A DNA stretch of 64,000 nucleotides from RPRI01 sp051233685 (GTDB taxonomy: Bacteria > Desulfobacterota > Desulfobacteria > Desulfobacterales > RPRI01), in the NCBI RefSeq assembly GCF_051233685.1, contig NZ_JBAMMY010000155.1:1-64000 (forward strand), in the 5' to 3' direction. A program made the translations under genes and the position numbers. Numbering within the stretch: position 1 is the stretch's first letter; each line of letters opens with the position of its first letter. The notes under the pieces are model-generated. The model made no database searches. It was not told where the DNA came from and was given only the letters and a program-made list of their open reading frames with translations. Of this stretch, positions 27,901-36,663 are shown piece after piece.

Positions 27901-29006
27901 GACAGCACCTTTTCAAGGGCATTTATAAAACGGATATTTTCTTCATGCAGACCGATACTGACCCTGATATATTCCGGATATCCATATGAAATCATTGATC
28001 TTACAATCACTCCAATTTTCAGCATGTTTTCAAATACATCATCTGCGCTCTTTTTTACATCAATCAAGAAAAAATTTGATTGAGTGGGAAAAAATCCGAT
28101 CCCGATTTTGTCTAAAGACTCATACATAAAATCCAGTTCATCATGAACCAGCCTTATTGTTTTGTTAAAAAAATCTTTATCGTCAAGTGCTGCAGCAGCG
28201 CCGGCCTGAGCAAGAGAGCTTGCATTAAAAGGAGGCCTTATTCTGTTTAAAATGCCTGCAATGTATTCGGACATTATGCCATAGCCTATTCTTAGTCCTG
28301 CCAAACCGTATATTTTTGAAAAGGTACGAAGCGTAACAACATTAGAATCAATATAATCCATACCTCTTGCGCAATCTTTATCACGGATAAATTCTATATA
28401 AGCCTCATCCATAACAACGATTACATGCTCCGGGACTTTTTCGATAAATTCATCAAAGCTCTTTTTGGAAATGACTGTTCCTGTCGGATTATTGGGATTG
28501 CATAAAAAAATTAAGCGTGTTTTATCCGTAATAGCTTCGGCTACGGCATCAAGGTCGATTGAAAGAGATTTTAAGGGAATAAACAAAAGTTTTGCGCCTG
28601 AACTCTTTGCCGATATTTCATACATTAAAAAAGACGGCACGGGGATTATCACTTCATCTCCCGGCAAAATAAATGCCGTAGTAAGCATTTCTATTATTTC
28701 ATCAGAGCCGTTTCCCAAAACGATATTGTTATATGAAACTTTAAGATGCTTAGAAAGCCTGATTACAAGTTCACGCCCGCTTCCGTCCGGATAACGGTTT
28801 AGTCCCGAAAGCACTTTCTCAACAGCCTTAACAGCCATAGGAGATGGCCCGAGAGGATTCTCGTTTGAAGCCAATTTTATAGACCCGGAAATCCCGTATT
28901 CTCTTTCAAGCTCTTCAATAGGCTTTCCGGGAACATACGGTTTTATGGAAAGAATATGTTCCGGAACTTTAAGTTTCATATCTGTTTTCCTGTCTTTTGC
29001 TACCAT
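27897..29006 (-). CDS. hisC: Histidinol-phosphate aminotransferase
   Basis: A 369-residue class I/II PLP aminotransferase converting imidazole acetol phosphate and glutamate to histidinol phosphate. KLASNENPLGPSP at the start, NGSDEIIEML, CNPNNPTGT, and the PLP lysine in RTFSKIYGLAGLRIGYG are standard HisC. It can also act on aromatic amino acids, and no other his gene is in view. The first ATG overlaps the previous stop by one base (TAATG); an ATG nine codons on has AGGA upstream, so the start is uncertain. Confidence 0.9.
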   Translation of the reverse strand: MVAKDRKTDMKLKVPEHILSIKPYVPGKPIEELEREYGISGSIKLASNENPLGPSPMAVKAVEKVLSGLNRYPDGSGRELVIRLSKHLKVSYNNIVLGNGSDEIIEMLTTAFILPGDEVIIPVPSFLMYEISAKSSGAKLLFIPLKSLSIDLDAVAEAITDKTRLIFLCNPNNPTGTVISKKSFDEFIEKVPEHVIVVMDEAYIEFIRDKDCARGMDYIDSNVVTLRTFSKIYGLAGLRIGYGIMSEYIAGILNRIRPPFNASSLAQAGAAAALDDKDFFNKTIRLVHDELDFMYESLDKIGIGFFPTQSNFFLIDVKKSADDVFENMLKIGVIVRSMISYGYPEYIRVSIGLHEENIRFINALEKVLS

Positions 29007-29545
29007 TACTGATTCAAAGCTGCCAGTCTACCGCTTTCAAGAGCCTGCATGTTAAGAGGTATCAGTTTCTCTTTGCTTGAAAATTCGGCTTTGACGCACT
29101 TTTTTAATATCTCAAAATCCACTATCTTGCTGCGGGCGACAAATGCTCCCAGAGCAACAATATTTGCAGCTTTCATACTTCCTATATCTTTTGCAATATC
29201 CGATACGGCAACCTTTATTTCATCAACATCCTTGCGGCCAGAATCAATTTGAATGAGTGAACTGTTTATCATAATTACACCACCCGGTTTAACAACAGGT
29301 GCGAATTTTTCAAGCGAAGGCCGGTTCATGGCAACCAAGTGCAAAGGATTTCCCACAATCGGAGAAGCTATCGGTTTGTCACTTATCACAACCATGCAAT
29401 ATGCCGTTCCGCCCCTCATTTCCGGTCCATACGAAGGAATCCAGACAACTTCATAACCTTCTTCCATGGCAGCTTCGGCAAGAATCTTTGCGGAAAAAAG
29501 AATACCCTGTCCTCCGAATCCGGCAAACATTACTTCACGTTGCAT
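29006..29545 (-). CDS. korC: 2-oxoacid:ferredoxin oxidoreductase, gamma subunit
   Basis: A 179-residue subunit of the CoA-dependent oxidoreductase. The Rossmann-like start REVMFAGFGGQGILFSAKILAEA and WIPSYGPEMRGGTAYCMV are typical gamma-subunit features. It works with the alpha, beta and ferredoxin subunits encoded directly upstream. The ATG overlaps the beta-subunit stop by one base (TAATG). Substrate (2-oxoglutarate or branched-chain 2-oxoacid) cannot be decided from this subunit. Confidence 0.9.
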   Translation of the reverse strand: MQREVMFAGFGGQGILFSAKILAEAAMEEGYEVVWIPSYGPEMRGGTAYCMVVISDKPIASPIVGNPLHLVAMNRPSLEKFAPVVKPGGVIMINSSLIQIDSGRKDVDEIKVAVSDIAKDIGSMKAANIVALGAFVARSKIVDFEILKKCVKAEFSSKEKLIPLNMQALESGRLAALNQ

Positions 29546-30300
29546 TAATTTCCTCCTTCCGCTTTTACCGGAGTTTTGTATTCACCTATCGGATAATAGG
29601 GAAGAAGAGTTTCCTCTGCCCATTTAACAGCATCAACAGGGGTAAGCCCCCAGTTGGTAGGACATGTGCTGATAAGTTCTACAAAGCTGAAACACCTGCG
29701 CTCAAGCTGATATTCAAAAGCTGTTTTGATCGCTTTCTTTGCTTTTACAATATACTTTGGCTTTATGACGGATTGCCTTGTAATATAAGCCGGAGTCTGA
29801 AGAGCTGAAAGCAATTCTGCAACTTTTATTGGCATACCGACATCTTCAACATTGCGGCCAAAAGGAGAAGTAGTTGTTCGCTGGCCAGGCATGGTTGTGG
29901 GCGCCATCTGGCCGCCGGTCATCCCGTAAACCGCGTTGTTTATAAATATGGTGGTAAATTTCTCCCCCCTGTTTGCAGCATGAATGATTTCACCCATACC
30001 GATGCTCGCAAGATCGCCATCGCCCTGATAAGTAAAAACCACAAGATCAGGGCGAACCCTTTTTATTCCGGTCGCCATTGCCGGAGCACGGCCATGAGCT
30101 GCTTCCTGAAAGTCAAATGTAAAATAATTATAAGCCATTACTGCACATCCCACAGGTGCAATACCGACCGTTTTTCCAGCAATGCCAAGCTCATCAATCA
30201 CTTCAGCTACAAGCCTGTGAGCAACCCCATGAGTACAGCCGGGACAATAATGAGTAATCTCATCAGAAAGGCAATCCGGTCTTATATATGTTTTTCCCAT
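29545..30300 (-). CDS. korB: 2-oxoacid:ferredoxin oxidoreductase, beta (TPP) subunit
   Basis: A 251-residue thiamine-diphosphate-binding subunit. CPGCTHGVAHRL near the start includes the usual CPGC/HG motif; GDGDLASIGMGEIIHAANR, then NNAVYGMTGGQMAPTT, forms the TPP and Mg site (GDGD ... NN). It makes the active-site pair with the alpha subunit encoded 73 bases upstream. Confidence 0.91.
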   Translation of the reverse strand: MGKTYIRPDCLSDEITHYCPGCTHGVAHRLVAEVIDELGIAGKTVGIAPVGCAVMAYNYFTFDFQEAAHGRAPAMATGIKRVRPDLVVFTYQGDGDLASIGMGEIIHAANRGEKFTTIFINNAVYGMTGGQMAPTTMPGQRTTTSPFGRNVEDVGMPIKVAELLSALQTPAYITRQSVIKPKYIVKAKKAIKTAFEYQLERRCFSFVELISTCPTNWGLTPVDAVKWAEETLLPYYPIGEYKTPVKAEGGN

Positions 30301-30373
30301 TAGTTAAATTTTACTCCTTGTTATAATAACTTCATGCATAGAGTAATCGGGCAAGGTATCAAATTGATATCTG

Positions 30374-31444
30374 TTATGAAAGATATGACCTGACAACATC
30401 CATTATTTCTTCAGGTGTAGGCACATTGCCACCACAGCTTCCGTACCATTCGACAGGACACCTTCCACGAACACTTCTTTCAACATCTTCAACCATCTGC
30501 CCCATGCTCATCTCAATACTTAAAGCCATTTCACAGCCTTTTTTGGATGCAGCTTCCAAAACGGCTTTTTCCGGAAAAGGAAATAATGTTTTAGGCCTTA
30601 TCATGCCTACCTCGATTCCTTCGCCTTTCAGATTGTCAACAGCCGTTTTACAGACCCTGCTCATTGTTCCATAGCTTACAATAAGCAACCTGTAATCATT
30701 TTCCGTATTGTATGATTCCCACATGACGTCTTCACGTTTCATGCGATTATATTTTTCTTTAAGGGTAAGGTTGTTATTATTCAGCACAACCGGATCCAAA
30801 AAAAGTGATTTAACAATATTTTTCTTTTTACTCTTTCTTTTATCCATTCCGGTTGTGGCCCAGTCATCCTTATTGCTGGGCTCTGACTTTAAGTTTTCAG
30901 GAAATTCCACCGGTTCCATCATCTGTCCGATAAGCCCGTCACCCAAAATCATAACAGGATTTCTGTATTTCTCCGCCAGAGGAAAAGCCATCATTACCAT
31001 CTCGACTGCTTCCTGAACACTGGCCGGCGCCATAACAAGCAACCTGTAATCTCCATGACCGCCTCCCTTTGTTGCCTGAAAATAATCGGCCTGAGACGGA
31101 AGAATTCCGCCTAATCCCGGTCCACCCCTCATAATATTCACAAATACCGCAGGACATTGCGCACCTGCAATATAGCTTATCGCTTCACTCATCAAACTGA
31201 TTCCCGGACTCGAAGATGTCGTAAATACGCGTTCACCACAGGCTGCTGCACCAAAGACCATGTATCCTACGGCAACTTCGCTCTCACCCTGCAAAAAGAC
31301 ACCACCGGCTTCCGGCATGCGGTGTGAAAGATACTCCGAAACTTCAGACTGAGGAGTAATGGGATAGGCAAAATAGTTCAGGCAACCCGCTCTTATTGCA
31401 GCTTCACCTATTGCTTCATTTCCCTTCATTAAAATTTTTCCCAT
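30374..31444 (-). CDS. 2-oxoacid:ferredoxin oxidoreductase, alpha subunit (VorB/KorA type)
   Basis: A 356-residue pyrimidine-binding partner of the TPP subunit. GNEAIGEAAIRAGCLNYFAYPITPQSE is the family signature; TTSSSPGISLMSEAISYIAG and RGGPGLGGILPSQADYFQ follow. The length and the polar insert around residues 190-240 fit the VorB-like group (about 350 residues), which is annotated for 3-methyl-2-oxobutanoate but also serves other 2-oxoacids. In a sulfate reducer such enzymes run the reductive or oxidative CO2-linked steps and branched-chain acid use (context inference). Confidence 0.9.
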   Translation of the reverse strand: MGKILMKGNEAIGEAAIRAGCLNYFAYPITPQSEVSEYLSHRMPEAGGVFLQGESEVAVGYMVFGAAACGERVFTTSSSPGISLMSEAISYIAGAQCPAVFVNIMRGGPGLGGILPSQADYFQATKGGGHGDYRLLVMAPASVQEAVEMVMMAFPLAEKYRNPVMILGDGLIGQMMEPVEFPENLKSEPSNKDDWATTGMDKRKSKKKNIVKSLFLDPVVLNNNNLTLKEKYNRMKREDVMWESYNTENDYRLLIVSYGTMSRVCKTAVDNLKGEGIEVGMIRPKTLFPFPEKAVLEAASKKGCEMALSIEMSMGQMVEDVERSVRGRCPVEWYGSCGGNVPTPEEIMDVVRSYLS

Positions 31445-31463
31445 GTTCTTTCTCCCGTTTATT

Positions 31464-31694
31464 TCATACTATGTTGGTGTCATCTTTGGTTTCAGTTATA
31501 CTGATGGCCACATCAGGGCACATAATACAGCAAGTCGAACAAAAAACGCAGTTCTCAGGGCGAGCCTGAAAAGCAGGAAAATAACCTTTTTCATTCACAT
31601 CAGTCGAAATTTCAAGAACATTTTTCGGACACACATCCACACACAAACCGCATCCCTTGCATTTGTTTAAATCAATATAATGTTTATAAGCCAT
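31464..31694 (-). CDS. korD: 2[4Fe-4S] ferredoxin subunit of the oxidoreductase
   Basis: A 76-residue ferredoxin with two cluster motifs: CKGCGLCVDVCP and CVFCSTCCIMCP. It passes electrons from the TPP/CoA enzyme to free ferredoxin. First gene of the operon, 20 bases before the alpha-subunit start. A GTCCGA/TCGGAC hairpin lies in the gap upstream, between this gene and the P-loop gene. Confidence 0.92.
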   Translation of the reverse strand: MAYKHYIDLNKCKGCGLCVDVCPKNVLEISTDVNEKGYFPAFQARPENCVFCSTCCIMCPDVAISITETKDDTNIV

Positions 31695-31836
31695 GCAAAC
31701 TCCCTAACTGACTATAAGCCGCCTGTTTTAAATCCGATAATTTAATGGACTATCAGGTCCGACAACAGAATCGGACTAAAAACTCCAGGCCTTGTTTGAA
31801 AAATATAAAAAAAGAAGGCAGGCAAATTTTCAGCTT

Positions 31837-32529
31837 TTACAGCGAATCAATTTTTATCCACGGTGGAACAAGCTGCCTTCTTAAAGTTAAAACCGGGCAT
31901 GAAATTTTTTTCATATCCACTTTGTCCGAAAGCGATGAAGGAATTGTTATAAATTCCAGCAAAAGCCCGGTTTTATCCGAAATCATGGATACAAATTCAT
32001 ACCCATCATATATTGTATCAATACTAGTATCATAAATGAGATTCGCATTACCAATTATACCACTTATGCGCATCCCGGAAACTTTTTCTATTCCTTCTTT
32101 TACTTCCAAACATCCTTTCAAAGTATCAGTAAAAGGCCTGTAAGGATTTATAACCTGCAATACACGATAGTTCCGTCCCTTAAAAGCATCTCCAAGAGCT
32201 GCAAGAACGGTAGCTCCTGTTTTATCTCCTCCGACATCCAATATTGTAAGCTGTCGAGGCTTTCTTATAAGTCCAGAAACAGCAGGAGCTAATATGGCAA
32301 GATCGGCCTGAAGATATTTTTCCGGGGGCAAAACCACTTCGATACCAAGCTTAGTAAGCTGCTTTCTTGCTTCACGTGTCCGAAAATAAGGGTTTACAAG
32401 GTCAATATCAGCAATACCTACATCTATCCCGGCAAGTTTTCTGTTAACCGCAAGATTTATAGAAATTTCGGTTTTTCCACTGCCGTAATTTCCAACTATT
32501 ACAACAATTCCCTCAAGCAGGATATCCAT
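31837..32529 (-). CDS. P-loop ATPase of the MinD/CobQ-like type, next to the oxidoreductase
   Basis: A 230-residue nucleotide-binding protein: Walker A GNYGSGKTEIS after IVVIVG, then DIDLVNPYFRTREAR (deviant switch I) and LTILDVGGDKTGATVLAAL (switch II). It is a SIMIBI-class fold like CobQ/MinD proteins with no fused partner. It lies immediately upstream of the ferredoxin subunit on the same strand, and such ATPases accompany these oxidoreductases elsewhere, so a role in cofactor loading or regulation is suggested but not known. The ATG at codon 4 is chosen because GGTG lies before it; a TTG three codons earlier is also open. Confidence 0.75.
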   Translation of the reverse strand: MDILLEGIVVIVGNYGSGKTEISINLAVNRKLAGIDVGIADIDLVNPYFRTREARKQLTKLGIEVVLPPEKYLQADLAILAPAVSGLIRKPRQLTILDVGGDKTGATVLAALGDAFKGRNYRVLQVINPYRPFTDTLKGCLEVKEGIEKVSGMRISGIIGNANLIYDTSIDTIYDGYEFVSMISDKTGLLLEFITIPSSLSDKVDMKKISCPVLTLRRQLVPPWIKIDSL

Positions 32530-32854
32530 ATTCACCAACTGCTACAAAACAACCGGGATAATTAGATAATAATCTGTTTCAAATCAGACTATTACAAGTT
32601 TATGTTCCCAAATATTTCAAATGCAAACTTTTTAAATATTTTTTAATTATGTTTATGTCAAGATATTTCAAATTTGATAAATTTCATTAATGGATTCAGC
32701 GTAGCCATTATAACCAATATAATCACCAGCGAAAGATATAACAGAATACAATATTATCCAAAGAATCGAAGGATTTTATATGTCTCTATGAAAATTTTAT
32801 CCAGTCCAAATTATAAATAGGATTATGAGCCTTCCTTACAGGTTCTCATCCGTG

Positions 32855-33697
32855 TTATTTCTGTTTCGGTTTAATATCAATAAACTGTTCTTCTTTTATA
32901 TTGTAATGCGGGCTTACATAGCACATGTCATCTTGTTCATTAAACCCTAATTCCGGTCTTACAGCCAATTTTATTGTGTCGTTTTTTTGATCTTTATTGG
33001 TTTGACCATGAAAACTAACGATTAATGAACCTCTCAACAGAGGTCCAAACTGATCTATAACTTTTTTGGTTATGTGCCATTCAAGACCAAGAGCGCCGCT
33101 GTTTTGATCAAGAAATCTATATAAATACCAATTCTTCCCATTGTCGTCCGATGAGATAAAATTTGTTAAAATATTTGATATCCTAAACACATCGCTTGCC
33201 GTTTTACTATAGTCTTCAGTGGTTTCCGCAAGAGAATCAAGCCCGCTTGAAATGCTTTTCGAATGTTTGTCGAACCATGAACTTATATCTTTTGAAGGAT
33301 ATAAACATAACAGGTGAGCGGATAAATCATTTGCACATAAGTTGCTTTTATTTAAATCAAAAAGAAACTGAATTTTTAAAGAATTGTTATCTCTTAAAGC
33401 AGCTTTCCAGTCCCAGAATGTATTTTTTCCCTCAACCGGTAAGCATGATAAGCCAAATATCCAATCATATCTGTAAAGACTCTGATTTTTATCGGCAAAA
33501 TTAGCTGAAAAGTCGGAAAGAAAGGGGCTGTCTTCTCCAATCAGGGATGTGGATATTTTCAGATATCTCGTTTTATGCTTTTTGTTGAATTCAATAATTT
33601 CTTCAGAATTTGGATTGATCTTCATGCAAACTCTGCTGTCGGAATCAAAATCATTAATTTTTATATCCAGTTGACTATGCTTTACTTGCAGTGCCAT
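32855..33697 (-). CDS. Hypothetical protein, 280 residues
   Basis: A soluble protein with no domain I recognise. It has no signal peptide or membrane segment, is rich in serine and aspartate, and the C-terminal third alternates strands (GSLIVSFHG, DTIKLAVRPELGF). It is preceded by GAGGAG about nine bases from the ATG, which supports it as a real gene. The 325-base gap to the P-loop gene holds nothing I can name; the neighbouring genes give no functional hint. Confidence 0.65.
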   Translation of the reverse strand: MALQVKHSQLDIKINDFDSDSRVCMKINPNSEEIIEFNKKHKTRYLKISTSLIGEDSPFLSDFSANFADKNQSLYRYDWIFGLSCLPVEGKNTFWDWKAALRDNNSLKIQFLFDLNKSNLCANDLSAHLLCLYPSKDISSWFDKHSKSISSGLDSLAETTEDYSKTASDVFRISNILTNFISSDDNGKNWYLYRFLDQNSGALGLEWHITKKVIDQFGPLLRGSLIVSFHGQTNKDQKNDTIKLAVRPELGFNEQDDMCYVSPHYNIKEEQFIDIKPKQK

Positions 33698-34165
33698 TGC
33701 TAAAATCTCCTCATATTTTTATTTTTAATCAATGAAGTGGATTGGGTTTATACCGGTGGCTTCTGCCATTTAAAGGTAAAACCCATATTTGTGGAAAATA
33801 TCATATCCAATAGGAAAGTCTATGATATTTAATTTCTAACAACACCTCTGACCCCTGTGTCTCGTTTGTTTGCTCCTGCAGTTTTATGGGGAAATCATAT
33901 TTTACTTTTTCAATTTATAATAATGCTCGGCTTAAATAGTAGCAATCAGAGTTAAGAATGATATCGCTTCCCAGGCAACTGAATCTATAATCAACTGCCA
34001 TAAGCAAGATTCTAATACGTCTCGATAAACTTATAAAAGCAAATATTTATTTTCTTTTTGATAGATAGGTTTATAATTTAAGCACATTCTATAAATGTGT
34101 CTAAAAAATGCTTTATGTATTTAATAGATAAAACAAACAACCTTTAAGCAATAAGGACCAAAGAT
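33698..34165. other. Gene-free interval of 468 bases
   Basis: AT-rich and with no open frame of convincing length on either strand. It must carry the divergent promoters of the 280-residue protein and the ADP-ribosylglycohydrolase-like gene, but I see no strong consensus boxes. Confidence 0.5.
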
Positions 34166-35182
34166 ATGGATGATAATCAGAATCGGGCTATGGGAGCAAT
34201 AATGGGTTCTCTGATCGGTGATGCGCTTGGAGTGGGACCCCACTGGTATTATGATCTTGATCAACTAAAGAAGGACTACGGAGAATGGATAGACAATTAT
34301 ACAAAACCTAAAAAAAACAGATACCATGCAGGTTTGGAAGCAGGTGAGAATTCTCAAACCGGCCAGGTTGTGACAATTTTGCTGGAATCCGTGTTTGACT
34401 GTGGCGAATACAGGGAATCGGATTTTACAAATCGGCTCGACACTCTTCTTGAAACACTGGATGGTACTCCTCAAAGCGGCCGATACACGGATAAGGCAAT
34501 GCGGGATGTATGGAATGCCAGACAGAAAAAAGGACTGGGCTGGCCGGAAGCCGGGAGTTTTGGAGATACAGCGGAAGCGGCAATCAGGACGCCTGTCCTG
34601 GCTGCCCGCTATTACAGAGATATTAAAAACCTTATGGATGCTTTACTATCAAATATTCTTCTGACTCACCGCGACCCTTTCATTACGGGTCAATCCGCAG
34701 CTTTCGGTTTGATTATCAGCTGTCTTATTGATGGCAGTAATCCGGAACATATATCAAAAGCTGTTTTCAAGAAAATCTCAAAAAACAATATCCCAATGGT
34801 AATTGAAATGCCGGATAGTAATGGAAAATTGGAAATATCCTTTACTGATGCCTTGCTTCAGCCTTCATGGTCCTATAAAGCGGCCAATGACCCCGGCATT
34901 AAAATAGAACCGGCTCCGGCGGCATGCAGTCTTTTCGGTCTGGCCTGCACCTTGGGATTTATGTTACCTGCCGCTTACTATTTTGCCTCACGTTTTGAAA
35001 ATGATTTTTACAAATCTGTTATGTCAGCTTTAAACGGCGGAGGGAACAATATGGCTCGTGCTGCCCTGACCGGTGCATTGGCGGGAGCCCAGGTTGGCCT
35101 GACAGGAATACCCGAATATCTCATCAAAGGACTTTTTGATCATGAGCGTTTGCTGCATATGGCAGAAAACATAACAGCATAG
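34166..35182 (+). CDS. ADP-ribosylglycohydrolase-fold protein with altered metal motifs
   Basis: A 338-residue protein of the DraG/ARH fold. The N-terminal GAIMGSLIGDALGVGPHWYY and the later GDTAEAAIRTPVLAARYY and GALAGAQVGLTGIP are typical. Canonical ARH enzymes hold two magnesium ions with DDT near residue 60 and GGDTDT near the C-terminus. Here the matching places read GENSQTGQVV (60-69) and NGGGNNMARA (290-299), with the key aspartates replaced. So the fold is kept but the di-metal catalysis is doubtful; it may be a different hydrolase or a binding protein. It stands alone with no nitrogenase or ART gene nearby. Confidence 0.82.
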   Translation: MDDNQNRAMGAIMGSLIGDALGVGPHWYYDLDQLKKDYGEWIDNYTKPKKNRYHAGLEAGENSQTGQVVTILLESVFDCGEYRESDFTNRLDTLLETLDGTPQSGRYTDKAMRDVWNARQKKGLGWPEAGSFGDTAEAAIRTPVLAARYYRDIKNLMDALLSNILLTHRDPFITGQSAAFGLIISCLIDGSNPEHISKAVFKKISKNNIPMVIEMPDSNGKLEISFTDALLQPSWSYKAANDPGIKIEPAPAACSLFGLACTLGFMLPAAYYFASRFENDFYKSVMSALNGGGNNMARAALTGALAGAQVGLTGIPEYLIKGLFDHERLLHMAENITA

Positions 35183-35425
35183 TTATAAAAATAAATATTT
35201 AGCTTACACATTTCTGACACAAGTGTCGGTATGAGTTTGTATTTTTATGATCTTATGATTACTTGTTCCGCTTCTGATAATATAAAATCAGCACTTCCGG
35301 TAAAATCCTTCTTCCGATTACTCGAATTCAAAATAAACGCATCAAACTCCAATTGATTTTGAGCAATAGGCAGCTATTTGAACCGGTTTCTTGCTTGATC
35401 CCTTACTTTTGAAATATAGGCGTCA

Positions 35426-35459
35426 GGCCAGCCGGCTTTTCAACCATACCCGACTGGCC
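35426..35459. terminator. Possible terminator hairpin after the ARH-like gene
   Basis: Arms GGCCAGCCGG and CCGACTGGCC pair with one mismatch. A second small stem follows (CCGGTA...TACCGG) and ends in GGTTTTA on the plus strand. It lies between two convergent genes. The T-tracts are weak, so the call is tentative. The rest of 35183-35500 shows nothing else. Confidence 0.35.
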
Positions 35460-35500
35460 CTTTACCGGTAAATGTTTTGTACCGGGGTTTTATGATATTT

Positions 35501-35818
35501 TCAAGCTGCTGCTGATAGGGAGAAAGGAGTTTTTATCAGCTCTTCCTCAGTCTCTTCTCTTATTTTTGTCATATCAACTTTTCTGAGGCTTCTTGTTTCT
35601 TTTATTGCATCGTAAATCTTACGACGCAATATTTCATCTACCTTTTCACTCATCTCTTTTGTCATTTGCCCCAATACTTTGTTATCTAAATTATTTTTAA
35701 AAACACCCTTTTTTGTTAATATGTTAGTAGCGATTATTGATACAATCAAATAATTTTCTAATTTGAAATTCTCGATAATTTCTTCAACTGTTTTTTCCTT
35801 CTTTGAAAACCAGCCCAT
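35501..35818 (-). CDS. Hypothetical 105-residue protein
   Basis: A short charged protein beginning MGWFSKKEKTVEEIIENF. It is largely helical with alternating E and K residues, no signal peptide or clear membrane helix, and no recognised domain. GGGAG precedes the ATG by about five bases. It faces the ARH-like gene from the opposite strand. Function unknown. Confidence 0.55.
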   Translation of the reverse strand: MGWFSKKEKTVEEIIENFKLENYLIVSIIATNILTKKGVFKNNLDNKVLGQMTKEMSEKVDEILRRKIYDAIKETRSLRKVDMTKIREETEEELIKTPFSLSAAA

Positions 35819-36023
35819 TGCTCTCCCTCCATTTTTTTTGTGATAGAATTGTGGTCTTTTTACCGTTAAGCCATTAAATAACGGCTATGAACAACCCCAA
35901 AAGCACCCAGAGTTAGACTTTATTGCCCTCACCAATTCTTGCAAGGTAACAAGTCAAAACACACCATTCCATACCGTTCCTCTTGAGAAGGTATTTTATG
36001 ATGAGGCAAATCTTCAATATTTA

Positions 36024-36359
36024 TCAGGATTGAGTTGGAGGAGCCCTGGCAGAAAAAGGATGGACATATTGTATGATTTTGAATTGATCTATTCCGTTGA
36101 AGGCCGGACCCAAGGCAAGAAAAGAAGTCGGTGCCGGCTGTTGTTTGAGCACCGCCATATGGATAAGTTGTTTACCTTTTTTGGGCATGGTTACAACAGA
36201 ATAATTGGCCTTCGCTGTCGCCATAAACTTAAATGTGACATCTTGCGCAAACTGAGAGAACCGATTTTGGTATTGAAACACGAAATAATTATTAGTGCAT
36301 AAGAAAAAGCTTATAGCAGCAAGGAGAATAACCGGAGATTTGTAAGATTTTATGGTCAC
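36024..36359 (-). CDS. Doubtful small membrane-anchored protein
   Basis: A 111-codon frame with a GTG start preceded by AGAGG at eight bases. Residues 8-24 (SPVILLAAISFFLCTNN) would form a membrane anchor or signal. The C-terminal half looks unstructured. On the plus strand the bases 35849-36302 form an overlapping frame of similar length, so only one, or neither, is real. No family recognised. Confidence 0.3.
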   Translation of the reverse strand: MTIKSYKSPVILLAAISFFLCTNNYFVFQYQNRFSQFAQDVTFKFMATAKANYSVVTMPKKGKQLIHMAVLKQQPAPTSFLALGPAFNGIDQFKIIQYVHPFSARAPPTQS

Positions 36360-36552
36360 ATCACTTACCTCTCTTAAAAAGACTAAAATGTATTAATCAT
36401 AAAATTATAGCATACAATCAAAATATCTTAATAATTTTTAGTAGATTATAAGTTTGTAACTCTTATGTGTCAAGGTAATTCTGTTTGTTGTCAGAGACAC
36501 AGTGCGAGAGTAGAAAAATGCATACTAATATAAATTTTATCAATAAATCCAA

Positions 36553-36600
36553 TTGCAAAACACCCCATTTCGGCCGATTTCTGCGTTGGGTTTAAATTTT
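36553..36600. repeat. Degraded fragment of the MITE-like element
   Basis: About 48 bases match the left part of the 18061 and 51054 elements (CAAAACNNCCCATTTNGGCC, then CTGCGTTGGG and AAATTTT) with scattered changes. The left terminus and the whole right half are missing, so it cannot move. It lies 64 bases before recJ. Confidence 0.6.
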
Positions 36601-36663
36601 AAAAAAGCTTCACACCTGTTTTCCTGTTGTCAGATTTCACACAATAGAGTATGAAATCTACCG

